From Scandinavium sp002470465 (GTDB taxonomy: Bacteria > Pseudomonadota > Gammaproteobacteria > Enterobacterales > Enterobacteriaceae): a DNA stretch of 64,000 nucleotides. The stretch is from assembly GCF_040750395.1 (NCBI RefSeq), contig NZ_JBFLVD010000011.1, forward strand, positions 248,001 through 312,000, read 5' to 3'. Every line of letters begins with the position of its first letter. The stretch's first letter is position 1. Both the position numbers and the translations under genes were made by a program. Below the pieces are notes generated by a model. It was given only the letters and a program-made list of their open reading frames with translations. It did no database searches and was not told where the DNA came from. Positions 23,237 to 31,577 of this stretch are shown here, piece after piece.

Positions 23237-24160
23237 TCAGTAGCGGGAAGGCACGCCTTCAGGCCGGGTTTTAAAGCGGCGATGCAACCACATGTATTGT
23301 TCCGGTGCCATCAGAATGCATTGTTCGACCACTTTGTTCATCCATGCGGCGGTCGTTTCGGCATCGCCGAGCGGAGGCGAACACTCTGGCTCAAGAATAA
23401 TCAGCTCATAGCCTTTGCCGTCCGGCTTACGGCGCGGTACAAACGGCACGATGCACGCCTTTGACATACGCGTCAGCGTATAGGTGCCCGAGGTGGTTGC
23501 TGCCTGGTCGACGCCAAACAGCGGCACAAATACGCTGCCCTGCGGACCGTAGTCATGATCGGGTGCATACCAGATAACGTCGCCGTTTTTCAGCGCGCGG
23601 ATCATGCCTTTCAAATCTTTACGATCGAGCATGTCTTTGTTGGAGCGCATACGTCCCCAGGTCTGCACCAGGTCAATAACCGGGTTGTCGTTAGGGCGGT
23701 AGACGCCAATGCCCGGTGAAGCGTGCAGGCCAAACATGCGGGCGCCGATTTCCAGCGTCAGGAAGTGGATGCCGATCAGCAGAATGCCTTTTTTCTCGGC
23801 TTCCAGCGCATGGATGTACTCCACGCCGGTTGCTTCGCTCCAGCGTGCCATGCGCTTATCGGACCAGAACCACGCCATGCCGGTTTCCATCAGGCCCATG
23901 CCGACGGATTCGAAGTTTTTCACGACCCACTGATGGCGCTTTTTTTCGTCCATATCTGGAAAACAAAGTTCCAGATTACGGTAGGCAATGCGCGCGCGCC
24001 GCTTCATAAAACGCAGCGCCAGACGGCCCAGAGAGTTGCCAAGACGGTACAGCAGAGGGTAAGGAAGCTGAACCACCAGCCATAAAGCACCAATGCCCAG
24101 CCAGCTCAGCCAATGGCGAGGGTGAAGCAGCGCAGCAGAAAATTTCGGTAAATGCGTCAT
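23237..24160 (-). CDS. lpxL: LpxL, lauroyl acyltransferase of lipid A
   Basis: 307 aa (E. coli LpxL 306; formerly HtrB). Kdo2-lipid IVA lauroyltransferase of the LPLAT family. One N-terminal membrane helix (about 17-37, WLSWLGIGALWLVVQLPYP). The HX4E catalytic motif is HFLTLE (near 132-137), and DRKDLKGMIRAL and APDHDYGPQGSVFVPLFG are further family blocks. It adds laurate to the 2' position of lipid A at the inner membrane. Start 24160 has AGGAAAC upstream; the 20 codons before it lack homology. trhO is divergent 218 bp away. Confidence 0.96.
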   Translation of the reverse strand: MTHLPKFSAALLHPRHWLSWLGIGALWLVVQLPYPLLYRLGNSLGRLALRFMKRRARIAYRNLELCFPDMDEKKRHQWVVKNFESVGMGLMETGMAWFWSDKRMARWSEATGVEYIHALEAEKKGILLIGIHFLTLEIGARMFGLHASPGIGVYRPNDNPVIDLVQTWGRMRSNKDMLDRKDLKGMIRALKNGDVIWYAPDHDYGPQGSVFVPLFGVDQAATTSGTYTLTRMSKACIVPFVPRRKPDGKGYELIILEPECSPPLGDAETTAAWMNKVVEQCILMAPEQYMWLHRRFKTRPEGVPSRY

Positions 24161-24378
24161 TTGTTTCCTGTTCTTTTTGACAACCGGTTCTATTATCGCA
24201 TTTTTTTGCCCCTCACCCAAACCAGGTCGGATACGAGGCGGTTTTTCCGGCAGTTGTTATTTAATCTGATTATTTGAGGTGAGGGAAATGTAGCGCAAAA
24301 TGTGGGGATGTAAATTCGCAGCGCATGCTATATGATGCGGGCCGCGAATTTTCTCATCGATAATGCAGGAACCACACC

Positions 24379-25437
24379 ATGCCAGTGTTGCATAACCGCA
24401 TCTCGAATGAGCAACTGAAAGCGCAGCTGATGGCCGAAACCGAGCCGCGCACCACAGTCTCATTCTATAAATATTTCACCATTGCTGACCCACAATCGAC
24501 CCGCGATGCGCTTTATCAGGCGCTCTCTGCGCTGAGCGTGTTTGGCCGGGTCTATCTGGCTCATGAAGGCATTAACGCGCAAATCAGCGTTCCGCAAAGC
24601 AAATTTGAGGCGTTTCGTGAACGGCTTTACGCCTTCGATCCGGCGCTGAACAACCTGCGTCTTAACGTTGCCCTCGACGACGATGGAAAGTCCTTTTGGG
24701 TGCTGCGCATGAAAGTGCGTGAACGCATCGTGGCAGACGGCATTGATGACCCAACCTTTGACGCAAGCGACGTCGGCGACTATCTGAAGGCGGCGGAAGT
24801 CAACGCCATGCTCGACGATCCGGATGCGGTCTTTATCGACATGCGTAACCATTACGAATATGAAGTAGGCCACTTTGAGAACGCGCTGGAAATTCCCGCT
24901 GACACGTTCCGCGATCAGTTGCCGAAAGCCGTCGAAATGATGGAAGAGTATCGCGATAAAAAAATCGTCATGTACTGCACGGGCGGGATCCGCTGCGAGA
25001 AGGCCAGCGCGTTTATGAAGCACAAAGGCTTCAGCAAAGTCTGGCATATTGAGGGGGGGATCATCGAATATGCCCGACGCGCGCGTGAACAGGGCCTGCC
25101 GGTACGCTTTATCGGCAAAAACTTTGTCTTCGATGAACGCATGGGCGAGCGTATTTCCGACGACGTTATTGCTCACTGCCATCAGTGCGGTACGCCGTGC
25201 GATACGCACACCAACTGCCTGAACGACGGTTGTCACCTGTTGTTCATTCAGTGTCCGGCGTGTGCTGAGAAGTACAGTGGTTGCTGTAGCGATCTCTGTC
25301 AGGAAGAGCGGGCGCTACCAGAGGAAGAGCAGCGCCGCCGCCGTGCCGGACGCGAAAACGGCAATAAGATTTTCAATAAATCGCGCGGGCGGCTGAATAC
25401 GAAACTGGGCATTCCTGACCCGAGTAAAGGTCAGTAA
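24379..25437 (+). CDS. trhO: TrhO, tRNA uridine-34 hydroxylase
   Basis: 352 aa (E. coli YceA 350). N-terminal acylphosphatase-like domain (about 25-115), rhodanese domain (about 145-240) with active Cys in VMYCTGGIRCEK, and a C-terminal Cys-rich region (HCHQCGTPCDTHTNCLNDGCH, CPACAEKYSGCCSDLC). TrhO forms ho5U34 on tRNAs under oxygen, an alternative to the prephenate-dependent TrhP route to cmo5U. The gene end overlaps the yceO stop on the other strand by 7 bp. Its terminator lies beyond yceO, at 25563-25587. Confidence 0.95.
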   Translation: MPVLHNRISNEQLKAQLMAETEPRTTVSFYKYFTIADPQSTRDALYQALSALSVFGRVYLAHEGINAQISVPQSKFEAFRERLYAFDPALNNLRLNVALDDDGKSFWVLRMKVRERIVADGIDDPTFDASDVGDYLKAAEVNAMLDDPDAVFIDMRNHYEYEVGHFENALEIPADTFRDQLPKAVEMMEEYRDKKIVMYCTGGIRCEKASAFMKHKGFSKVWHIEGGIIEYARRAREQGLPVRFIGKNFVFDERMGERISDDVIAHCHQCGTPCDTHTNCLNDGCHLLFIQCPACAEKYSGCCSDLCQEERALPEEEQRRRRAGRENGNKIFNKSRGRLNTKLGIPDPSKGQ

Positions 25438-25547
25438 AAAAAGATGTAAACCAGATCGATGACGGCCAGCAGCAGCCACAGAACAATCCATACCACGAAG
25501 TGTTCGCGGATGTTGTTCACCAGATAATGATATGCACGTTGCAGCAT
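25431..25547 (-). CDS. yceO: YceO, 38-aa predicted membrane miniprotein
   Basis: A short frame found by reading the minus strand: 38 codons starting MLQRAYHYLVNNIREHFVVW, then a hydrophobic helix (about residues 18-38, IVLWLLLAVIDLVYIFFY). This is close to the C-terminal 37 residues of E. coli YceO as I recall it (46 aa, sharing HYLxNNIREH and the LLAxxDLxYxFxY end), including its place between trhO and solA. It should be an inner-membrane single-span protein. The ribosome binding site is weak. E. coli yceO has been linked to acid resistance and biofilm phenotypes, with no known mechanism. Too short for routine gene calling. Confidence 0.82.
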   Translation of the reverse strand: MLQRAYHYLVNNIREHFVVWIVLWLLLAVIDLVYIFFY

Positions 25548-25562
25548 TGTGTTGTTACCAGA

Positions 25563-25587
25563 AGCCCGGCCATGCGCCGGGCTTTTT
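25563..25587 (+). terminator. Intrinsic terminator of trhO
   Basis: AGCCCGGC-CATGC-GCCGGGCT plus TTTTT. It follows trhO only after crossing the whole of yceO, so the trhO mRNA contains the yceO antisense. It lies in the 9-33-bp zone after the solA stop, where it has no U tract for minus-strand transcripts. Confidence 0.88.
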
Positions 25588-25595
25588 GCTGTCTG

Positions 25596-26714
25596 TCAGC
25601 GATTGAAGCGCGACAGGCTAAAGGGCGAAAGATCGAATGCCGCCGTTTTGCCCTGGGCAAAGTCAGCGGCAATTTCACCTAAAACCGGAGCGAACTTAAA
25701 GCCGTGTCCGCTGAGCCCGGTGATGACAAGTGTCGATGGCTGGCCGGGCAGGGTATCAATAATGAAATCTTCGTCTGGCGAGTTGTCGTAGGTACAGGCG
25801 GCACCGTGAAGGCAGCCGCCGATGCCTGGCAGAACTGTGCGCAGGAAGTTAAATGCTTCCGAGCCGTCCGTTGCCACTGCACCAAACGGTTTGCGCTCCT
25901 CTGCAGAGGTGATGGGCTGCCCGCCGTTATGCTTGCCGATTTTCAACTCGTTATCGTCTGCCGGGAAGCCGTAATAGTGATCGCCGTTCGGCAGTTCGCC
26001 GGTAAACGCCGGAAAGTTGTTTTTCCGGCTGTAACGGCCATCGGCCTGGAACCACGCAAACACTTTACGTACCGGCTGGACAGGGAGGTCCGGCAGCAGC
26101 TTTGTTGCCCATGTTCCGGCGCTGACCAGCAGGCGTTTTCCCGTATAGCTCCCTTCCGCTGTTTCTACCGTGACGCCGTCGGCATGATGCTTTATGGCCG
26201 TCACCGGGCAATTAAAGAGCTGCGCACAGCCTGCTTCCCGGGCGAGTTCCACCCAGGCTTTTACCGCCAGTTCGCTGCGCAATACGCCGGAGGCCGGTTC
26301 AAACAGGCCGATGTAATCCTCAGGCACGCGAATTTCAGGCCAACGGGCCATCAGCGCCGTGGCGTCCAGCTTTTCAACGTTCAGGCCGAACTGGCGGGCG
26401 CTGTGCTCAACGTTTGCCAGGAAAGCAGAGTGCGCCGGACCGAGGTTGATGACGCCGGTCTTTTCGAAAATCTCTTCGCCGCTGATTTCAGCCAGCTCAT
26501 CCCACAGCGTCTGTGCCCGCAGTACCAGCGGAACATATTTTTCGCCCTCGCCATAGGCATGACGAATCAGTCGTGTGTCGCCATGATGGCTGCCTTCAGC
26601 ATGCGGTGGCAGATGGGCATCGGTCATCAGAACCGACAGCCCCGCGCGGGCCGCATAAAAACCTGCGGCGGCACCGACAGAACCGCTGCCGATAATAATT
26701 AGATCGTAGTTCAT
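25596..26714 (-). CDS. solA: SolA, N-methyl-L-tryptophan oxidase
   Basis: 372 aa, equal to E. coli SolA. Flavoenzyme of the monomeric sarcosine oxidase family. The ADP-binding motif is IIGSGSVGAAAGFYAARAG (about 6-24); the covalent FAD Cys is in GAACTYDNSPDEDF (about 305-318). It oxidises N-methyl-L-tryptophan and, weakly, sarcosine to the amino acid, formaldehyde and H2O2. The start MNYDLIIIGSG is standard. yceO starts 48 bp downstream in the same direction. bssS lies 117 bp upstream, after a terminator. Confidence 0.95.
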   Translation of the reverse strand: MNYDLIIIGSGSVGAAAGFYAARAGLSVLMTDAHLPPHAEGSHHGDTRLIRHAYGEGEKYVPLVLRAQTLWDELAEISGEEIFEKTGVINLGPAHSAFLANVEHSARQFGLNVEKLDATALMARWPEIRVPEDYIGLFEPASGVLRSELAVKAWVELAREAGCAQLFNCPVTAIKHHADGVTVETAEGSYTGKRLLVSAGTWATKLLPDLPVQPVRKVFAWFQADGRYSRKNNFPAFTGELPNGDHYYGFPADDNELKIGKHNGGQPITSAEERKPFGAVATDGSEAFNFLRTVLPGIGGCLHGAACTYDNSPDEDFIIDTLPGQPSTLVITGLSGHGFKFAPVLGEIAADFAQGKTAAFDLSPFSLSRFNR

Positions 26715-26780
26715 GCGTATCTCTCAGCTCTTTTCTTTATTCAGCAGGGTAATTAATCTGAATGTGCGTGACAAGGCAGA

Positions 26781-26806
26781 AATAATTAAGGCACCCGTAG
26801 GTGCCT
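26781..26806 (-). terminator. Probable terminator of bssS
   Basis: On the minus strand AGGCACC-TACG-GGTGCCT followed by TAATTATTT. Seven-bp stem; the U-rich tail is interrupted, so strength is moderate. Confidence 0.7.
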
Positions 26807-26831
26807 GTGGCGTGAATTTCAGCATTAAGCG

Positions 26832-27086
26832 CTAATGCCTTCGATACTCGTTTTCCTGGAAATCGCCGGATTCAATTTTGGCGATGCCCGCTTCTAAAAT
26901 AGAAATAAACTGGCGGGCCACATCGGTCGTTAACCATAGCGTCTGACCGATCTCTGCTTCGTGATGACTCGATTGTGCGGGGTTCTGGTAGTGCAGGCGC
27001 AGCATCAGCGCGTCATAGCTGTCTACGGTGCTGATGTCCCATCCGACGAGGGGATGGGTCTGGATGACTTCATTATTCTTTTCCAT
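26832..27086 (-). CDS. bssS: BssS, biofilm regulator
   Basis: 84 aa, the E. coli length. Starts MEKNNEVIQTHPLVGWDIST and ends GDFQENEYRRH, nearly the same as E. coli BssS (YceP). In E. coli it lowers biofilm formation by affecting indole and AI-2 signalling. No signal peptide or DNA-binding domain is seen. AAGGGG lies 5 nt before this ATG; an ATG one codon earlier (27089) is too close to it. Confidence 0.94.
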   Translation of the reverse strand: MEKNNEVIQTHPLVGWDISTVDSYDALMLRLHYQNPAQSSHHEAEIGQTLWLTTDVARQFISILEAGIAKIESGDFQENEYRRH

Positions 27087-27320
27087 CATAACCCCTTATT
27101 TGCGTGTTTAAAGACAACGGTTCGAGGTTCAATGCGTGTTTTCTGAAGCAAACTAATTATATCAACAATCAAGAAAATATTCGAATTTTTAGCTTATCCG
27201 CAACATCTTTTTCTGCATCTTTCGTTTTTTTGAACAATAAAGCGTCAGTTAGTTCGCTATTTTTTAAAAGAAAAAGCGATGCAATCAGAAAAAGGTTAAA
27301 AAAGAAGCGAATAAAAAAAC

Positions 27321-27348
27321 AAAAAAGCCGGGGCGACCCGGCAAAAAA
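27321..27348 (-). terminator. Intrinsic terminator of dinI
   Basis: On the minus strand GCCGGG-TCGC-CCCGGC then TTTTTT, 47 bp after the dinI stop. A-rich on both sides. Confidence 0.9.
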
Positions 27349-27388
27349 TGACACAGAATGGAGCGTTTGTTTAATTTTATTCAGCGAT

Positions 27389-27634
27389 TCAGGCAGGATT
27401 AAACCAGTCATCAGCGCTCTCCCAGGTTTCCTGAAGAATTTCGCTGATGCGATCTTTGTCTTCCTTTGGCGCACCGATGACGGAGAGATTATTGGCGGCG
27501 GCATAGCGCACGCTCACCTGACCGTCCCGGTCCGGAAACTGGCTGAGAATACGGCGGGAAAGCTCGCTGGTGAGCGCATCAATGGCGCCCGCGGGTAAAA
27601 CGGTGGTTTTGGCAATGGTCACTTCAATACGCAT
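27389..27634 (-). CDS. dinI: DinI, SOS modulator of RecA
   Basis: 81 aa, same as E. coli. Two beta strands and two helices with an acidic C-terminal helix (EDKDRISEILQETWESADDW) that binds the RecA filament groove. DinI stabilises RecA filaments and limits UmuD cleavage. The start MRIEVTIAKTTVLPAGAID is standard. A consensus LexA box 21 bp before the start codon confirms SOS control. pyrC is upstream on the same strand; its 3' end is 75 bp away. Confidence 0.96.
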   Translation of the reverse strand: MRIEVTIAKTTVLPAGAIDALTSELSRRILSQFPDRDGQVSVRYAAANNLSVIGAPKEDKDRISEILQETWESADDWFNPA

Positions 27635-27654
27635 AATGTGCCCCCTGTGTAATA

Positions 27655-27674
27655 TACTGTATATTTATACAGTT
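27655..27674 (-). promoter_or_regulatory. LexA box of dinI
   Basis: Plus strand TACTGTATATTTATACAGTT, with CTGT-N8-ACAG exactly spaced; 19 of 20 positions match the ideal LexA operator dyad. It lies between the pyrC stop and the dinI start and covers the dinI promoter. Confidence 0.95.
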
Positions 27675-27709
27675 AGTTTGGGAAACTTACAACAGGGGAC
27701 AAACAATTT

Positions 27710-28756
27710 TTAACGTTTGACGCTCCACTGTACGGTTTCACCCGCGAGGAACGGAACCAGCGTGTCATCCGTCAGCGCGATGCTTTCGGTCACCTGGCAC
27801 TCTTTGCGCTCCAGTTCAATAAAGCTGTCATTCACCGGCAGGCCGTAGAAGCGTGGCCCGTTAAGCGAGCAGAACGCTTCAAAATGCTGCAGGGCGTTCA
27901 TCTCTTCAAACACGGTGGCATAGCTGCCAAGTGCGGTCGGCGCGTTAAAGCATCCTGCGCAGCCGCAGCTGGCTTCTTTACGATGACGGGCATGCGGTGC
28001 GGAATCGGTACCGAGGAATACGCGTTCAAACCCGCTGGCGACCAGCTCACGCAGCGCCTGCTGGTGAATATTACGCTTGAGGATCGGCAGACAGTAGAGG
28101 TGAGGGCGCACGCCGCCGACCAGCATATGGTTACGGTTAAACATCAGGTGCTGCGGCGTGATAGTTGCGGCAAGCAGCTCATTACCGTCTCGCACGTACT
28201 CGGCGGCATCTTTGGTGGTGATATGCTCGAACACCACCTTCAGCGCGGGCAGACGCTGGCGCATTGGCTCCATAACGGTTTCGATAAAACGCGCTTCGCG
28301 GTCGAAGATGTCGATTTCCGCATGAGTCACTTCGCCATGTACCAGCAGTGGCATGCCGAGCTTCTGCATACGCTCAAGCACCGGCATGATAGCATCGATG
28401 CTGGTCACGCCGTGGCTGGAGTTAGTGGTGGCGTTGGCCGGGTAGAGCTTCGCGGCGGTGAATACGCCCTCATTGAAGCCGCGCTCCAGCTCATTCGGGT
28501 CGAGCGTGTCGGTTAAATAGCAGGTCATCAGCGGCGTAAATTCATGGCCCGCAGGTACGGCATCAAGAATGCGCTGGCGATAGCTGATGGCGGCGTCAAC
28601 GGTTGTGACCGGCGGCACCAGATTAGGCATCACAATCGCCCGGCCGTACACTTCGCTGGTGTAAGGCACCACGGTTTTCAGCATATCGCCATCGCGGAGA
28701 TGGATATGCCAGTCGTCGGGACGGCGGATTTTCAGGATCTGGGACTGGGATGACAT
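27710..28756 (-). CDS. pyrC: PyrC, dihydroorotase
   Basis: 348 aa, equal to E. coli. Class II dihydroorotase, third step of UMP synthesis (carbamoyl-aspartate to dihydroorotate). Zinc ligands: HIHLRDGD (His17, His19), the carbamylated Lys in AAKLYPA (near 103), LLVHGE (His140), FEHITT (His178) and LGTDSAPH (Asp251). The flexible loop over the active site is near PANATTNS. CCGGAG forms the ribosome binding site. The leader has the hairpin and PurR operator known from E. coli (separate entries). Confidence 0.97.
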   Translation of the reverse strand: MSSQSQILKIRRPDDWHIHLRDGDMLKTVVPYTSEVYGRAIVMPNLVPPVTTVDAAISYRQRILDAVPAGHEFTPLMTCYLTDTLDPNELERGFNEGVFTAAKLYPANATTNSSHGVTSIDAIMPVLERMQKLGMPLLVHGEVTHAEIDIFDREARFIETVMEPMRQRLPALKVVFEHITTKDAAEYVRDGNELLAATITPQHLMFNRNHMLVGGVRPHLYCLPILKRNIHQQALRELVASGFERVFLGTDSAPHARHRKEASCGCAGCFNAPTALGSYATVFEEMNALQHFEAFCSLNGPRFYGLPVNDSFIELERKECQVTESIALTDDTLVPFLAGETVQWSVKR

Positions 28757-28764
28757 AGAGGGCT

Positions 28765-28795
28765 CCGGCTGGTTAAGAAGGGCTATTTTTGCCGG
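28765..28795 (-). promoter_or_regulatory. pyrC leader hairpin hiding the ribosome binding site
   Basis: On the minus strand CCGGC at the 5' end of the expected transcript pairs with GCCGG overlapping the Shine-Dalgarno (GCCGGAGC). In E. coli, high CTP shifts the start to a C so that this hairpin forms and blocks translation; low CTP with high GTP starts downstream and leaves it open. The same CCGGCAAAAATAGCCC sequence is present. Confidence 0.72.
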
Positions 28796-28808
28796 GCACT
28801 AAGGTTAA

Positions 28809-28824
28809 ACGGAAACGTTTTCCT
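28809..28824 (-). promoter_or_regulatory. PurR operator of pyrC
   Basis: ACGGAAACGTTTTCCT (reverse AGGAAAACGTTTCCGT) is a PurR box and nearly matches the operator of E. coli pyrC. It lies in the -35 area. Confidence 0.85.
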
Positions 28825-28840
28825 TTGCACTCCTTTCTGT

Positions 28841-28869
28841 AAAAAAAACGGGCGCCAGGGCACCCGTTT
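28841..28869 (-). terminator. Intrinsic terminator of yceB
   Basis: On the minus strand AAACGGG ... CCCGTTT with inner GC pairing, followed by a run of T (complement of AAAAAAAA at 28841-28848). It ends 14 bp after the yceB stop. Confidence 0.88.
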
Positions 28870-28882
28870 ACGATGAAACGGC

Positions 28883-29443
28883 CTAGTCGGTGAGGGGGAT
28901 AACAATCTCGCCGGGTTTGACCTCAATGCCTTTGGCATATTTCTTCGCCAGCGCTTCACCTTTGCTTGCATCTTCTCGCAAAACGTAAGCCGGCTGCTTA
29001 TTGAAGTAGCTGCGCAAAGACTGATTCAGGTAAGGCAGCATGGTCTGCACCACGGATTGCATCTTCTCAGGCTTCACCGTGGCGTCCACCACCTCCATCT
29101 CCTGGAGGAAAATAGCCCCTTTCTCTTTGTTGAAGACCGGGAGCGCCTTGAGCTTCAGATCGATGGTCGCTTTCTGGTTGCCAAACAGCGAAGTCATATC
29201 GAGATTCGCTACGCCGTTGAGCGTAATTTTGTTCGGCTCCTCACGCCCGATAGCGCTCGTGAGATTCGTCAGCACAATGTGTGCGTCCGCCACGCCTGGC
29301 AGGCCAATATCTTTGGAGAAATTATTGCGCTTTTGCAGCGCCTGATTAATTTCCTGTTCACTTACGGTGTACTGCGTCAGCTGGTTACAGCCTGCCAACA
29401 GGCCGCTCACGATCAGCGTGGCGACCATCAACATCTTTTTCAT
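28883..29443 (-). CDS. yceB: YceB, lipoprotein (DUF1439)
   Basis: 186 aa, the E. coli length. Lipoprotein signal MKKMLMVATLIVSGLLAGC with lipobox LLAGC (Cys19). The mature domain is a DUF1439 elongated beta/alpha fold (TULIP-like tubular lipid-binding group by structure comparison in the literature; function unproven). Asn follows the Cys, so outer-membrane sorting is expected. Start 29443 has GAGGAA upstream; a start 5 codons earlier (29458) overlaps this site. grxB, which lies upstream in E. coli, is missing here. Confidence 0.93.
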   Translation of the reverse strand: MKKMLMVATLIVSGLLAGCNQLTQYTVSEQEINQALQKRNNFSKDIGLPGVADAHIVLTNLTSAIGREEPNKITLNGVANLDMTSLFGNQKATIDLKLKALPVFNKEKGAIFLQEMEVVDATVKPEKMQSVVQTMLPYLNQSLRSYFNKQPAYVLREDASKGEALAKKYAKGIEVKPGEIVIPLTD

Positions 29444-29549
29444 GGGGTTCCTCAACATGATGCCTTTGTCTCATCCTGACACAAAGCAGCATGCCCTGTC
29501 AGCCAAAGACGTGCCAGCAGAATCCGCTGAATTGTTACCGCAGTTAACG

Positions 29550-30761
29550 CTAAGCCCCTGGCTCGACCATCCCCGTTGAGGCGCGCCTGGCGCTGAACTG
29601 CCACCACAGCGCCAAAAACGTGATGATGCCAATTACGCCAAGCATCACCCACGGCAGCTCCGGCTGGGCGATGGCTTTACCGGCGTCAAACAGCCAGCCA
29701 CCGCCCGCGTACCCGAGCGCACCGCCGAAGGCGAGGCCCAAACGACTGAAGCCCATGTAGCTGCCGCGTGCGCGAGGATCCGCGAGCTGGGCGCTCAGGG
29801 TTTCTCTCGCCGGTTCGGCAATGATTGAGCCGATGTAGAACAGGCAAATCAGGGTGAACAGCTGCTGCAGGTTGCCGGATAGCCCGATGGGCAGCATCGC
29901 CAGCGTCATAATCAGCAATCCGGCCATCAGACGATGCTCGAGGCGAAAACGCTTTTCGCTCCAGCGTGCGATAGGGTAAAGCAGCGACAGCGATAGCGTG
30001 GCTTCAATGGCGTACATCCATTTTACTGCCGAGGGCGTTCCGGCGATGTCGTTCACCATAATCGGCAGCATCAGCATCACCTGTACCGCCAGCATGTAGT
30101 AGCCGGTCAGGGTCAGCACATAGGTGACAAAACGTTTGTCACTCATCACCCGCGACAGCCCCTCACGCACTGGCGTTTTCACCGTCGAAAGCTTCCATGC
30201 CGGGAGATACCAGGCGTTAAATGCCGCGCAGAGAATAAACAGCACTGCGCCCACGCTGCACACGAGACGGAAATCGTACTGCAGCAGCCAGCTGCCGAGC
30301 AGGGCGCCAATAACCGCCCCTGCACTGTCCTGCATCATCAATATAGAGAAGAAGCGTCCTCGCTGGTGTGGACGCACAAGTTTTACGACCAGCGCCGCGC
30401 GTGGCGGGTCGAACAGTGTGCCGCCGAGCCCGGAAAGGATGCAGGAGAGCCAGAGCATCCAGGGTTCCTGCGCAATCGCCATGGTGGCAAAACCTGCTGC
30501 ACGCATCAGCATGCCGGTGACGATCATCGGCTTGGCGCCGAAGCGATCGGCTATCGCGCCGCCGAAAATGCCCAAGCCTTGCTGAACCAGCTGACGTAAT
30601 CCGAGCGCGATGCCGACCATCAGCGCGGCCCAGCCCATCTGGTCAACAAAGCGAATGGAAATCAGGGGGAAGACAACAAAAAAGCCAAGCACGACCAGCA
30701 TGTTGTCGACGAGCAGAAAATATTTACCCAGGCTGCGAGCCTGTGAGATGCGCGATGGCAT
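29550..30761 (-). CDS. mdtH: MdtH, MFS multidrug transporter
   Basis: 403 aa (E. coli 402). MFS transporter with 12 helices; loop 2-3 motif GGAIADRFGAKPMIV near residues 60-75, then PPRAALVVKLVRPHQRGRFFS. E. coli MdtH gives some resistance to norfloxacin and enoxacin when overproduced. The start MPSRISQARSLGKYF at 30761 has GGAGGGG five nt upstream; 31 upstream codons in the same frame are non-homologous. Single-gene unit, divergent from rimJ with 222 bp between. Confidence 0.94.
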   Translation of the reverse strand: MPSRISQARSLGKYFLLVDNMLVVLGFFVVFPLISIRFVDQMGWAALMVGIALGLRQLVQQGLGIFGGAIADRFGAKPMIVTGMLMRAAGFATMAIAQEPWMLWLSCILSGLGGTLFDPPRAALVVKLVRPHQRGRFFSILMMQDSAGAVIGALLGSWLLQYDFRLVCSVGAVLFILCAAFNAWYLPAWKLSTVKTPVREGLSRVMSDKRFVTYVLTLTGYYMLAVQVMLMLPIMVNDIAGTPSAVKWMYAIEATLSLSLLYPIARWSEKRFRLEHRLMAGLLIMTLAMLPIGLSGNLQQLFTLICLFYIGSIIAEPARETLSAQLADPRARGSYMGFSRLGLAFGGALGYAGGGWLFDAGKAIAQPELPWVMLGVIGIITFLALWWQFSARRASTGMVEPGA

Positions 30762-30983
30762 TTCCCCTCCAGGGGAATAAGACGGTGAGAAGACCCATTG
30801 TACCGTCTGAAGTCTGTTTTTCCGGCGGCAAGCGCAACAATATTTTTTTATCAAAAGACAATTTTGATAGAGTTTATTTATCGAAAAGCAGAAATGCCGC
30901 AGAAAATCGTATGTCGCTGTTTTCCCAAGGCGGTGATGGGCAGGTATAGTAATGTTAATGGCGATTTAAAAGGGTAGGGGAAG

Positions 30984-31568
30984 ATGTTTGGCTATCGCAG
31001 TAACGTGCCGAAAGTGCGTTTAACAACAGACCGGCTGGTGGTGCGCCTGGTTCATGACCGTGACGCATGGCGTCTTGCCGATTATTACGCTGAAAATAAG
31101 GCGTTCCTGAAGCCCTGGGAGCCCGTACGCGATGACAGCCACTGCTATCCATCCGGCTGGCAGGCGCGTTTATCGATGATCAACGAATTTCATAAGCAAG
31201 GATCGGCGTTTTATTTTGTGCTGCTGGATCCGGAAGAGAAAGAGATCGTCGGCGTGGCCAACTTCTCTAACGTCGTGCGCGGCTCTTTCCATGCCTGCTA
31301 TCTGGGCTACTCCATCGGCGAAAAATGGCAAGGGCAAGGACTGATGTACGAAGCGCTCACCTCCGCCATTCGCTACATGCAGCGAACCCAGCACATCCAC
31401 CGCATCATGGCTAACTATATGCCGCACAACCAGCGCAGCGGTGCGCTGCTGGCAAAACTCGGTTTTGAAAAAGAGGGCTACGCCAAAGACTATCTGCTGA
31501 TCGACGGGCAGTGGCGTGACCATGTTCTGACGGCGCTGACCACCCGCGAGTGGACGGCAGGTCGCTAA
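30984..31568 (+). CDS. rimJ: RimJ, ribosomal protein S5 N-acetyltransferase
   Basis: 194 aa, same as E. coli. GNAT fold, with the acetyl-CoA site in YSIGEKWQGQGLMYEAL (about 111-127) and N-terminal RLTTDRLVVRLV. It acetylates the N-terminal Ala of S5 and has a role in 30S maturation and thermoregulation of pap in E. coli. AGGGGAAG precedes the ATG. yceH begins 9 bp later, followed by mviM; these three are probably one operon. Confidence 0.95.
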   Translation: MFGYRSNVPKVRLTTDRLVVRLVHDRDAWRLADYYAENKAFLKPWEPVRDDSHCYPSGWQARLSMINEFHKQGSAFYFVLLDPEEKEIVGVANFSNVVRGSFHACYLGYSIGEKWQGQGLMYEALTSAIRYMQRTQHIHRIMANYMPHNQRSGALLAKLGFEKEGYAKDYLLIDGQWRDHVLTALTTREWTAGR

Positions 31569-31577
31569 GGAGAAATC

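Noticed and set aside
25704..26702. 332-codon plus-strand frame opposite solA
   Set aside because: Shadow of solA on the other strand; no ribosome binding site or known domain.
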